From positions 1 to 17,947 of the forward strand of contig JAADFS010000289.1 of NCBI GenBank assembly GCA_013152795.1: a stretch of DNA of 17,947 bases. Reading direction: 5' to 3'. Positions 1 through 6,481 of the stretch are shown piece after piece (within the stretch, counting starts at the first letter, position 1; the number at the start of each line of letters is the position of its first letter). Under the pieces are notes generated by a model, which did no database searches, was not told the DNA's origin, and saw nothing but the letters and a program-made list of their open reading frames with translations. This DNA comes from Deferribacteres bacterium. Its GTDB lineage: Bacteria; Nitrospirota; Thermodesulfovibrionia; UBA6902. A program made the position numbers and the translations under genes.

Positions 1-111
1 CGCTGCCATCGCCCTGCGCGCTGTCCGTATGTGTGACAGGCCGGAGATCTCCCTGTCCGTGATGAGATATAAAAACCCCCTCCTGCCAGGGGAGTGGGGA
101 CTTTGTTTCAT
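1..111 (-). CDS. Thiamine-phosphate synthase-like protein, N-terminal fragment cut by the window edge
   Basis: A minus-strand frame opens at ATG 109-111 and stays open to the edge (37 codons). After about 12 unusual residues (MKQSPHSPGRRG) it reads FLYLITDREISG. This resembles the first beta strand of ThiE-type TIM barrels, where L-Y-L-(I/V)-T-D-R is typical. ThiE joins hydroxymethylpyrimidine diphosphate and thiazole phosphate to make thiamine phosphate. Only this one motif is visible, so the family call is moderate. A GAGGG Shine-Dalgarno lies 6 bases before the ATG but belongs to a 7-bp repeat array. The first codons also resemble sequence that follows such an array elsewhere (15850-15880), so the start and first dozen codons look repeat-derived. 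The gene follows accC in the same direction, 70 bases downstream. Confidence 0.5.
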   Translation of the reverse strand, partial: MKQSPHSPGRRGFLYLITDREISGLSHIRTARRAMAA

Positions 112-181
112 CCTGCACCCTCAACTCTCAACTCTGAACTCCGAACTTTGAACTCACTTGCCTGCTCATGCAACATTAACG
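112..181 (-). repeat. Repeat left arm plus six-unit heptad array
   Basis: Read on the minus strand, the left-arm core TTAATGTTGCAT (first base of the arm changed, CGTT instead of CCTT) lies directly after the accC stop. It is followed by GAGCAGGCAAGT and then six in-phase heptads at 155-114: GAGTTCA, AAGTTCG, GAGTTCA, GAGTTGA, GAGTTGA, GGGTGCA. No right arm is seen before the window edge. The array leads straight into the thiE-like start codon. Confidence 0.8.
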
Positions 182-1528
182 TTAACCTTCGGTGTTTTTC
201 TCGAGGAAGTGCGTATTGAAATTTCCGCTTATGAACTCAGGCGAATCCAGTATCTTCAGATAAAACGGGATGGTGGTTTTTATGCCTTCGATTATGAATT
301 CCCTCAAAGCCCTCCGCATTTTCACTATGGCTTCCTCCCTGTCTTTACCGTGGACTATGACCTTTGCAATCAGGGAATCATAATGCGCGGGCACCTTCCA
401 TCCCGAAAAGGCCGCGGTGTCAGTCCTCACACCCTGCCCTCCGGGCGGAATAAACAGGGAAACCGTCCCAGGAGACGGAAGGAATCTCTCGGGGTCCTCT
501 GCATTGACCCTGCACTCTATGCTGTGCCCGGAAAACCCGATATCCTCCTGCCTGAGGGACAGGGGGAGCCCTGCGGCGAGCTTTATCTGCTCCTTTATGA
601 TATCCACATTAGTGATCATTTCGGTTACGGGATGCTCGACCTGTATCCTTGTGTTTATCTCCATGAAATAGATGTTATTGTTGCTGTCGAGGATGAATTC
701 TATGGTGCCGGCGTTTCTGTATTTCATGGCCTTTGCCGCCTTTATTGCAAGGTCGCCTATCTTTTTCCTGAACTTGGAGTTTGAAAAAATAAAAGGCGCC
801 TCTTCAATGAGTTTCTGGTGTCTCCGCTGGATGGAGCAGTCCCTCTCGCCGAGATGTATCATATTTCCCTTGTTGTCGGCAAGGATCTGGACCTCGATGT
901 GCCGTATGTCGGAGATGTATTTTTCGATATACAGGTCCCCGTTGCCGAATGCCGCAACAGCCTCCCTCTGAGCCATCTGGTACATCTGCCTGAGGTCTTT
1001 TTCATCATGTACGATTCTCATGCCCTTGCCGCCTCCGCCTGCAGAGGGCTTGAGTATCACGGGGAATTTTATCTTCTTTGCTATCTTCAGGGCCTCGTCT
1101 TCATCCGCAACAGGCCTGTCACTGCCCGGAACAACCGGAATGCCTTTTCTCTTCATTATCTGGCGGGCCTTTGACTTGTTGCCGCCTATGCGGATATTCT
1201 CGGCCGAGGGCCCTATGAAAGTGATCCTTGATGCGGTGCAGGCCTCCACGAACTGCGGATTCTCGGCAAGAAATCCATAGCCCGGATGCACGGCCTCTGC
1301 GTCCGTTATCTCTGCGGCGCTGATAATGGCGGGGATATTCAGATAGCTCTGTGCCGATGGGGCAGGGCCTATACAGATAGCCTCGTCCGACAGCCTGACG
1401 GGCAGGGTGTTCCTGTCTATGTCGGAGTAGACGACGGCCGTCCTGATACCGAGCTCATGGCACGCCCTGATAATCCTGACCGCGATTTCACCCCTGTTGG
1501 CTATGAGAATTTTCTTAAATAAGTGCAT
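182..1528 (-). CDS. accC: Biotin carboxylase subunit of acetyl-CoA carboxylase
   Basis: AccC carboxylates the biotin on AccB using ATP and bicarbonate, the first half-reaction of acetyl-CoA carboxylase in fatty acid synthesis (cytoplasm). The 448-residue product matches the usual length of about 449. Visible landmarks are the N-terminal KKILIANRGEIA block, HPGYGFLAENP, the glycine-rich ATP loop KPSAGGGGKGM, the catalytic EFI...FMEINTRIQVEHPVTE block, and the late IECRVNAEDP segment. I chose ATG at 1528 because MHLFKKILIANRGEIA matches the family start. A TTG at 1546 would add six residues; neither has a clear Shine-Dalgarno, so coupling to accB is likely. It lies just downstream of accB in an operon. 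The stop codon abuts a repeat left arm. Confidence 0.96.
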   Translation of the reverse strand: MHLFKKILIANRGEIAVRIIRACHELGIRTAVVYSDIDRNTLPVRLSDEAICIGPAPSAQSYLNIPAIISAAEITDAEAVHPGYGFLAENPQFVEACTASRITFIGPSAENIRIGGNKSKARQIMKRKGIPVVPGSDRPVADEDEALKIAKKIKFPVILKPSAGGGGKGMRIVHDEKDLRQMYQMAQREAVAAFGNGDLYIEKYISDIRHIEVQILADNKGNMIHLGERDCSIQRRHQKLIEEAPFIFSNSKFRKKIGDLAIKAAKAMKYRNAGTIEFILDSNNNIYFMEINTRIQVEHPVTEMITNVDIIKEQIKLAAGLPLSLRQEDIGFSGHSIECRVNAEDPERFLPSPGTVSLFIPPGGQGVRTDTAAFSGWKVPAHYDSLIAKVIVHGKDREEAIVKMRRALREFIIEGIKTTIPFYLKILDSPEFISGNFNTHFLEKNTEG

Positions 1529-1549
1529 ACCTGTATTGAAAATCAAAAT

Positions 1550-1990
1550 TCATTGAGCGGGTTCTATGAGGAAGAGGGGCTCTCCGTATTCAACGGGCTG
1601 CCCGTTTTCTATAAGGATTTTCGCGATAGTGCCGTCAGTGTCGCTCTCAATCTCGTTCATGAGCTTCATCGCCTCGACAATGCACAGCACCTGTCCTTTC
1701 TTGACCCTGCTGCCGACCTCCACGAAAGGCTCGGCCTCGGGTGAGGGCGCCCTGTGAAATATGCCGACAATGGGAGATGTCAGGGTTACAAGCCTCTGTT
1801 CCTCGACGACTTCCTTTTCGGATTCCGCGGCCTGGGCGGCGGTCTTGCCCGGCGGAGGCGCAACATCAAAAGACGAGAGGAACTTTTCCCTTTTGATCTT
1901 CAGCTTTGAACCTTCCCTTTCAATCTGAAGCTCTGTAATGTCGGTATCCCGCAACAGCTCTATCAGATTTTTTATTTCATCCAGTTCCAT
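1550..1990 (-). CDS. accB: Biotin carboxyl carrier protein of acetyl-CoA carboxylase
   Basis: AccB carries the biotin that shuttles carboxyl groups between AccC and the carboxyltransferase. The protein has 146 residues. A charged N-terminal segment is followed by a Pro/Ala/Glu-rich linker at about 44-65. The C-terminal biotinyl domain contains EAMKLMNEI, so the biotinylated lysine is about K109. The insertion after SPIVGIFHRAPSPEAEPFV is the 'thumb' typical of bacterial acetyl-CoA carboxylase carriers, which separates it from other biotinyl domains. Its ATG shares one base with the efp stop (TAATG), and accC follows closely, so efp, accB and accC are probably translationally coupled. Confidence 0.95.
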   Translation of the reverse strand: MELDEIKNLIELLRDTDITELQIEREGSKLKIKREKFLSSFDVAPPPGKTAAQAAESEKEVVEEQRLVTLTSPIVGIFHRAPSPEAEPFVEVGSRVKKGQVLCIVEAMKLMNEIESDTDGTIAKILIENGQPVEYGEPLFLIEPAQ

Positions 1991-2550
1991 TATTTGACCC
2001 TCTCAATGTATTCCGATGTTCTTGTGTCGACTTTTATGATATCCCCCTCATTCAAATGAAAAGGCACCTTCACGACGGCCCCCGACTCCAGCACCGCAGG
2101 CTTGCTGCTGCCGCTGGCAGTGTCGCCCTTGAATCCGGGCTCGGTTTTTTCTATCTTCAGCTCGACAAACATGGGCAGTTCCACGGTCAACGGCTCGCCG
2201 TTGTAGAGTAGTATTTTGACCTCCATATTCTCCTTCAGGAATTTTTTTGCATCCCCCAACTGCTCGAGGGACAGGGGCATCTGCTCGTAGGTTTCATTGT
2301 CCATGAAATGATACAATTCGCCGTCGTTATACAGGTACTGCATTGACCTTTCCTCGAGATTCGGGGTTTCAAATTTTTCCCCGCCCTTGAAGGAATCATC
2401 GAAGATGCTCCCTGTCTTCAGGTTCTTCAGTTTTGTCCTGACTATCGCCCCTCCCCTGCCCATCTTGTGGTGCTGAAAGTCTATTATTTCATGCGGCGCG
2501 CCCTTGTATTCAATCCTGGCGCCTTTCCTGAAGTCGCTTGTTGCTATCAT
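1990..2550 (-). CDS. efp: Translation elongation factor P
   Basis: EF-P binds stalled ribosomes between the P and E sites and helps form peptide bonds at polyproline stretches. The 186-residue protein has the usual length and three-domain layout: an N-terminal KOW-like domain (about 1-65), a central OB domain, and a C-terminal OB domain with GDIIKVDTRTSEYIERVK, the normal ending. The modification loop reads KMGRGGA with arginine at about residue 32, where E. coli EF-P has the lysylated K34. Arginine there is rhamnosylated by EarP in some bacteria; whether that holds here cannot be seen. An AGGT Shine-Dalgarno lies inside the last codons of the upstream peptidase gene, 9 bases away, and the next gene overlaps its stop. 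Confidence 0.95.
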   Translation of the reverse strand: MIATSDFRKGARIEYKGAPHEIIDFQHHKMGRGGAIVRTKLKNLKTGSIFDDSFKGGEKFETPNLEERSMQYLYNDGELYHFMDNETYEQMPLSLEQLGDAKKFLKENMEVKILLYNGEPLTVELPMFVELKIEKTEPGFKGDTASGSSKPAVLESGAVVKVPFHLNEGDIIKVDTRTSEYIERVK

Positions 2551-2558
2551 TATATCCG

Positions 2559-3629
2559 TTACCTCGCTATTATCATCAGATTTCCCGTAAGAGAAGTCAG
2601 CACATCGGCCTTTTTTCTTCCGACTGCCACCATGTCTTCTATTCTTACGCCGCCGAAACCCGGCACATATATGCCCGGCTCCACGGTAAACACCATGTTT
2701 TTCTCGATTATCTCCCTGTTACGCCATGATACAACAGGTTTTTCATGAACTGCAAGCCCCACGCCGTGTCCGGTGCCGTGACCGAAGAAGTCACCGTAGC
2801 CTCCGGCCTTGATATAATCCCTGGCAGCGCTGTCCACTGCCGCGGATTTGATGCCCGGCCTTACCGATTTTATCGCCCGGCTCTGTGCCTCCAGTACAGT
2901 ATAGTATAATTCTTTCTGCCTGGAAATGCTCCTGCCTTTCATGAGCACCGTCCTCGTCATATCGGAGAAATACCCGTTGTATTCCCCGCCCCAGTCAAAG
3001 ACAACAAGGTCGCCCTTTCTTAACTTCCTGTCAGAAGGTCTTGCGTGGGGGAGGGCCGACATGGGGCCGGAAGCTACTATAACTTCAAAAGGCAGGGTTT
3101 TGCAACCTTCCTTTTTGAGAAACTCCTCGAGTTTCAGGGCGAGTTTACGTTCCGTGACCCCTGTCTTTATGAAAGGCAGCAGTTTTTTAAAGGCTGATTC
3201 CGCCCTGGACACGGCCTTCCTGATACACGCAAGCTCCTGCCGTGACTTGATGACCCTCAAGGACTCGACCAGTCCGGTAAAAGGCCGGAGCTTTATTTTC
3301 CTCTTCAAGAGCTTCCTGTAGAATCCGAAGCTGACATTGTGGTCCTCAAAGCCCAGGGTCCTGATTCCGTACTCATCGCATATGTCCTTTATCTCGCCGG
3401 TTCTTTCAGAGTTCTCAATCCTGATGGTGTACCCCTTCACCTCAGACCCCGCCTGTTCCCGGTAGCGAAAATCCGTGACGAACAGGGAGTGTTTACGGGT
3501 AATAATGATAAAACCGGAAGAGCCGGTAAATCCCGAAAGATACCTTACATTAACCAGATCGGTGATAAGGATTCCGCCCACCCGGCGTCCGGAAATCTTT
3601 TCTCTGAGAAGCTCTTTTCTTTTTTGCAT
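2559..3629 (-). CDS. Xaa-Pro aminopeptidase family protein (M24B)
   Basis: A cytoplasmic metallopeptidase expected to remove N-terminal residues ahead of proline, or to cleave Xaa-Pro dipeptides. The 356 residues fit the short bacterial form. A creatinase-like N-terminal domain (about 1-130, with the SGFTGSSGF and FVTDFRY motifs) precedes a pita-bread catalytic domain. The five metal-ligand blocks are all visible: D212 in VVFDWGGEY, D223 in SDMTRTV, the histidine block GHGTGHGVGLAVHE, E317 in TVEPGIY and E331 in GVRIEDM. So it should be active. It is first in an operon with efp, accB and accC. The shared promoter lies at 3686-3691. It could equally be named PepP-, PepQ- or YqhT-like; substrate preference cannot be read here. 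Confidence 0.92.
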   Translation of the reverse strand: MQKRKELLREKISGRRVGGILITDLVNVRYLSGFTGSSGFIIITRKHSLFVTDFRYREQAGSEVKGYTIRIENSERTGEIKDICDEYGIRTLGFEDHNVSFGFYRKLLKRKIKLRPFTGLVESLRVIKSRQELACIRKAVSRAESAFKKLLPFIKTGVTERKLALKLEEFLKKEGCKTLPFEVIVASGPMSALPHARPSDRKLRKGDLVVFDWGGEYNGYFSDMTRTVLMKGRSISRQKELYYTVLEAQSRAIKSVRPGIKSAAVDSAARDYIKAGGYGDFFGHGTGHGVGLAVHEKPVVSWRNREIIEKNMVFTVEPGIYVPGFGGVRIEDMVAVGRKKADVLTSLTGNLMIIAR

Positions 3630-3666
3630 GGGCCTGTCATCTCCCGGGCAGCCCGCGGAATTGAAA

Positions 3667-3703
3667 CCGGAGGGATGCCAGCAGTATTATATCAGACCTC
3701 CGG
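3667..3703 (-). promoter_or_regulatory. Promoter of the peptidase-efp-accBC operon inside an inverted repeat
   Basis: On the minus strand a TATAAT hexamer (3686-3691) is preceded by TGA, giving an extended -10 (TGATATAAT); no good -35 is seen. Seven-base arms CCGGAGG (3667-3673) and CCTCCGG (3697-3703) flank it symmetrically. This could be an operator. Alternatively, read on the plus strand, the same arms followed by a run of seven T look like a weak terminator for antisense transcription. Confidence 0.55.
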
Positions 3704-3741
3704 CGGTTTTTTTCATAATGGTTGTAGTTAGTTTGCATTTA

Positions 3742-3770
3742 TTGTTAAAATTAATACATACGACTATAAA
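3742..3770 (+). promoter_or_regulatory. Sigma70-type promoter of the radical SAM gene
   Basis: TTGTTA (3742-3747) and TATAAA (3765-3770) are separated by exactly 17 bases in an AT-rich stretch. The predicted transcript starts near 3777, leaving a leader of about 56 bases that includes a repeat left arm. Confidence 0.65.
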
Positions 3771-3798
3771 ATAACGAAAACCCCATGCAGATTCTCGA

Positions 3799-3826
3799 TC
3801 TTAATGTTGCATAAGCGGGCAGGAGG
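3799..3826 (+). repeat. Solo repeat left arm that includes a Shine-Dalgarno
   Basis: The stretch reads TCTTAATGTTGCATAAG followed by CGGGCAGGAGG, matching the left arm at 5332 and 6644 (GCAGGCAGGAG). No right arm is nearby. Its AGGAGG (3821-3826) sits six bases before the GTG of the radical SAM gene, so the arm's hairpin-forming segment doubles as ribosome binding site. Confidence 0.75.
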
Positions 3827-3832
3827 TGCTGA

Positions 3833-5278
3833 GTGCGCGTTTTACTTATGACCGAAATAAACAAGACACTGATATTCAGTGGATTTCTCTCCTTCGGCAC
3901 CATGTACCTGTCTGCGATCCTGAAAAAGGCAGGCCACCAGTGTGATGTCACCTCTGTGGATTATGATGAAGCCGAGCGGGTCTTCAGGGAGTTTTCCCCT
4001 GATATTGTAGCCTACAGCGCCTTTACGGGCCTGCATCTCCCCATGGTGGAGATAAACAGAAGGCTGAAGAAAAAATTCGATTTTTTCTCCATGTTCGGCG
4101 GCCCCCATCCGACCTTTTCCCCTGAACTGATAGAAGAGGAGAAAGAGATAGACGCAATCTGCCGCGGAGAGGGATTCGAGGCGGTGCCGAACCTCGTTGA
4201 CAAACTGCAGAAAGGAGAGGATATCACCCGGACACCCAACTGGTGGATAAGAAAGGACGGGAAGATATACAAAAACCCGGTGGCCCACCAGGTCCGGTCC
4301 CTTGACGAGCTGCCTTTTCCGGACAGGAGCATATTCGACAAGTACCCTTCCTACAGGAAGACCAAGTCGTTCTCCTTTATGAGCGCCTTCGGTTGTCCCT
4401 ACAACTGCACTTACTGCTTCAACCACCAGCTCCATAAAATGCTGGCCAAGGGAGACAGCATCATCCGCCGCAGGAGCGTTGATAATGTTATTGAAGAGAT
4501 CAAGCAGGTCAGGGCGAAATATCCCCTCGAATATGTGCTGTTCAGGGACGAGATATTCACCCTGAACAAGAACTGGGTGAAGGAATTTTCCGAGAAGTAT
4601 TCCAGAGAGATAGGCCTGCCTTTTTACTGTGTGCTCAGGGCCAACCATGTGACCGAGGAGATAATAGATGACCTGAAAAGGGCCGGGCTTTACAATGTCA
4701 CGTTTGCAGTGGAGGCCGGGAACGACTTTATCAGGAACAAGGTCCTGAAGAGGAATATGAGCAAAGAGGCCATCCTCAAGGCGGCCAGAATACTGCATGA
4801 GAGGAAGGTGCCGTTTTTCACCTACAACATGATCGGCTCGCCCGGCGAGACCTTTGAAATGGCCCTGGAGACGTGGGACCTGAACGTGAAATGCCGCTCC
4901 ACGGGCACGTGGGCGTATCTGGTCTATCCCTACCCCAAGACAGAGCTGTATGATTATGCGGTATCAAACGGCTATCTTGATGAGGAAAAGGCAAAGGAGT
5001 TCCTGTCGACCTATCATGATAAATCCATCCTGAACCTGAAGGACAAGAGGGAGATAGAAAACTTCCACAAGCTGTTCTCAATAGCCGTGGAATTCCCGTT
5101 TCTCATTCATATCATCAAGTTCATGGTCAGGCTGCCGCTGCATAATTTCTACAATGTGATCAGGAAGTTATGGAGGGGCTACACCTCCTATGTCAAGGTC
5201 TATCCCAGAAGTGCGAGGCAGTCCTTTACGGAGCTGATCTCCGGCGCTGTCGACGTGGTCCTCAAATCAAAGGCCTGA
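3833..5278 (+). CDS. B12-binding-domain radical SAM protein
   Basis: A 481-residue protein with an N-terminal Rossmann-like domain (about 1-130) of the kind that binds cobalamin, followed by a radical SAM core. The [4Fe-4S] cluster motif is CPYNCTYC, with cysteines at about 188, 192 and 195. Later core motifs include FAVEAGND and NMIGSPGET. The classical DxHxxG cobalamin motif is not visible in the N-terminal domain, as in many members of this large group, so cofactor use is uncertain. Substrate unknown: relatives act in methylation, lipid, cofactor and antibiotic pathways. GTG at 3833 is chosen because AGGAGG lies six bases upstream. It stands alone between a divergent operon and a repeat island, so context gives no pathway. 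Confidence 0.88.
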   Translation: MRVLLMTEINKTLIFSGFLSFGTMYLSAILKKAGHQCDVTSVDYDEAERVFREFSPDIVAYSAFTGLHLPMVEINRRLKKKFDFFSMFGGPHPTFSPELIEEEKEIDAICRGEGFEAVPNLVDKLQKGEDITRTPNWWIRKDGKIYKNPVAHQVRSLDELPFPDRSIFDKYPSYRKTKSFSFMSAFGCPYNCTYCFNHQLHKMLAKGDSIIRRRSVDNVIEEIKQVRAKYPLEYVLFRDEIFTLNKNWVKEFSEKYSREIGLPFYCVLRANHVTEEIIDDLKRAGLYNVTFAVEAGNDFIRNKVLKRNMSKEAILKAARILHERKVPFFTYNMIGSPGETFEMALETWDLNVKCRSTGTWAYLVYPYPKTELYDYAVSNGYLDEEKAKEFLSTYHDKSILNLKDKREIENFHKLFSIAVEFPFLIHIIKFMVRLPLHNFYNVIRKLWRGYTSYVKVYPRSARQSFTELISGAVDVVLKSKA

Positions 5279-5331
5279 GAGTCCATCCGGTATAATTCCG
5301 TCATTCTGGATTTCACCTGGTATTGCATAAG

Positions 5332-5609
5332 CCTTAATGTTGCATAAGCAGGCAGGAGAGTTCCGGGTTGTGGGTTGCGGGTTGCGAGTTCAAAGTTCAA
5401 AGTTCAAAGTTCAAAGTTCAAAGTTCTGAGTTCTGAGTTCTGAGTTGAGGGTGCAGGGTGCAGTTGTCAGGGTGCAGAATCCCCTCCCCCTTGACAATAA
5501 TAAACCAGGGTTAGGGAGGGGGTGCCCTGTTATAACTAAAGGTATCGCAGATAAAGCTTTCCCGGCAGGCCCTCCTGCCCGCAGGCGATGTTTTTATGCC
5601 ACTGTAAGG
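5332..5609 (+). mobile_element. 278-bp composite MITE-like repeat, near-complete copy
   Basis: The copy runs from CCTTAATGTTGCATAA to TTATGCCACTGTAAGG, which match as inverted ends at 13 of 16 positions. Order of parts: left arm (5332-5358), heptad array (5365-5476), a C-rich/G-rich stem with arms CCCCTCCC (5481-5488) and GGGAGGGG (5514-5521), then the right arm (5541-5609), which contains the hairpin GGCAGG-CCCT-CCTGCC. Flanks are TAAG on the left and TAAA on the right, nearly a 4-bp target duplication. The TTGCATAAG just upstream (5323-5331) looks like the remnant of an earlier left arm. No open reading frame for a transposase is present. Confidence 0.75.
5365..5476 (+). repeat. Sixteen-unit heptanucleotide array
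   Basis: Sixteen 7-base units in uninterrupted phase: GGGTTGT, GGGTTGC twice, GAGTTCA, AAGTTCA four times, AAGTTCT, GAGTTCT twice, GAGTTGA, GGGTGCA twice, GTTGTCA, GGGTGCA. Units change in an ordered way from the GGGTTGC type to the GGGTGCA type. A 7-base period does not fit coding sequence. It lies inside the composite repeat. Confidence 0.9.
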
Positions 5610-5653
5610 TAAACCGGCGTAACGGTTCAATCCCCCTGCGTGAGAGGGTGATA

Positions 5654-5687
5654 TTGAAAATAAGTACCGGATGTCTTATAATCGGTA
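5654..5687 (+). promoter_or_regulatory. Promoter and probable operator of the MazE/MazF-type pair
   Basis: TTGAAA (5654-5659) and TATAAT (5677-5682) are 17 bases apart, a near-consensus sigma70 promoter. Inverted arms TACCG (5665-5669) and CGGTA (5683-5687) bracket the -10. Ribbon-helix-helix antitoxins usually repress their own operon, so this is the likely operator. Transcription would begin near 5689, which excludes the in-frame ATG codons upstream as starts. Confidence 0.65.
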
Positions 5688-5707
5688 TGACAAAAAGGAG
5701 GTTGATT

Positions 5708-5983
5708 ATGCTGTCTGCGGGTGGCCGGCGTAAAGCAAAACTCACAGTAACAATCAGCGGTGATGTGCTTGAGGAGATAGATAACATAGCAAGAGAAAAA
5801 GGAACCCCGAGGAGCCGGATAATGGAAGAGGCCCTGCGCGAGTGGCTGCTTGAGTCCAGGAAAAAGGCGATAGAAAGGGATATCGAGGCTTATTACCTGT
5901 CTCTCCCGGAAGATGAGAAAAAGGAGGACAGGGAGTGGGCAAAGGTGGCTGAGGAAAGCGCGAAGAGGACGTGGGATGATTGA
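5708..5983 (+). CDS. Ribbon-helix-helix antitoxin paired with a MazF-type toxin
   Basis: A 91-residue protein. Residues 9-17 (KAKLTVTIS) form the DNA-binding ribbon strand, followed by helices GDVLEEIDNIAREKG and PRSRIMEEALREWLLES, the CopG/MetJ/Arc pattern. The acidic C-terminal tail (PEDEKKEDREW...RTWDD) is the likely toxin-binding part. It would neutralise the downstream toxin and repress the operon. ATG 5708 is chosen because AAGGAGG lies six bases upstream and the predicted transcript starts near 5689; an open frame extends back to 5588 but begins inside the repeat. It overlaps the toxin gene by 8 bases. Confidence 0.88.
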   Translation: MLSAGGRRKAKLTVTISGDVLEEIDNIAREKGTPRSRIMEEALREWLLESRKKAIERDIEAYYLSLPEDEKKEDREWAKVAEESAKRTWDD

Positions 5984-6320
5984 GTATCCCAAAAGGGGAG
6001 AGATCTACCTGGTTAACCTGCCTGCAAAGCCGGGGGATATCAAAAACCGCCCTGCACTCGTAGTCTCTCTGGATATCCGGAATAAACTGGCCGATGATAT
6101 AATTGTGGTGCCTTTATCCACAAACTTACGGCCGTCTCCCACTCATGTCTTATTTGCAAAGGGCGAAGGTGGATTGTCAAGGCCGTCCGCGGCCAAATGT
6201 GAACAGGTGACAACCATAGACAAGGCCCTGCTTGTAAAGGGGCCTTTCGCAGGCAGGATAAGTGACGGGAAAATGAAGGAAATAGAAAAGGCGGTCATGA
6301 TAGCCGTTGGAATCATATAG
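5976..6320 (+). CDS. mazF: MazF/PemK-family mRNA interferase toxin
   Basis: A 114-residue protein beginning MIEYPKRGEIYLVNL. It has the family landmarks in order: RGEIYLVNLPAKPG (beta1 and loop), KNRPALVVS, IIVVPLSTN and SAAKCEQVTTIDKALL near the C-terminal half. MazF toxins are sequence-specific ribonucleases that cut mRNA when the labile antitoxin is degraded; the cleavage site of this one cannot be inferred. ATG 5976 fits the family start and overlaps the antitoxin stop (5981-5983), indicating coupling. A longer frame from 5913 is antitoxin sequence in another frame. Length is normal, so the module appears intact. Confidence 0.9.
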   Translation: MIEYPKRGEIYLVNLPAKPGDIKNRPALVVSLDIRNKLADDIIVVPLSTNLRPSPTHVLFAKGEGGLSRPSAAKCEQVTTIDKALLVKGPFAGRISDGKMKEIEKAVMIAVGII

Positions 6321-6385
6321 GAGTCAACATACAAGCCCTGCTCTGCATAAACCCCGGCCACTCTTAACCTGAGAGGGGGATAACT

Positions 6386-6463
6386 CCTCCCCTTAAGTTA
6401 AGGGGAGGTTGGGAGGGGTTACTTTTAATATGCCGTGCACCGGCATCTTCGTGCAACTGCAGG
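6386..6463. repeat. Palindrome, hairpin and degenerate repeat right end after the toxin gene
   Basis: Positions 6386-6396 (CCTCCCCTTAA) and 6398-6408 are an exact inverted repeat around one central G. A second hairpin, ATGCCG-TGCAC-CGGCAT, lies at 6430-6446. It is followed by TCGTGCAACTGCAGG, which resembles a decayed right end of the arm family. A TGCATAAACC left-arm-like remnant lies at 6344. Neither hairpin has a strong T run, so factor-independent termination is doubtful. The 161 bases between the toxin gene and the tRNA hold nothing else that I can see. Confidence 0.55.
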
Positions 6464-6481
6464 TATTGCAAGGGAAATTTA

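Noticed and set aside
71..99. Factor-independent terminator of the acc operon on the minus strand (CTCC/GGAG stem followed by five T)
   Set aside because: It lies inside the open frame of the thiE-like gene (codons before FLYLITD). The stem has a mismatch and looks like the G/C hairpin of the repeat. It could still attenuate transcription, but I would not call it a terminator.
3842..4798. A 318-residue minus-strand open frame inside the radical SAM gene
   Set aside because: The opposite strand has an unmistakable radical SAM protein with its cysteine motif; the antisense frame has no recognisable domain.
5365..5476. CRISPR array
   Set aside because: The repeats are 7 bases long, adjacent and without spacers, and no cas genes are in the window.
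5588..5707. A longer antitoxin starting inside the repeat (MFLCHCKVNRRN...)
   Set aside because: The predicted transcript begins near 5689, and a well-placed AAGGAGG supports the start at 5708.
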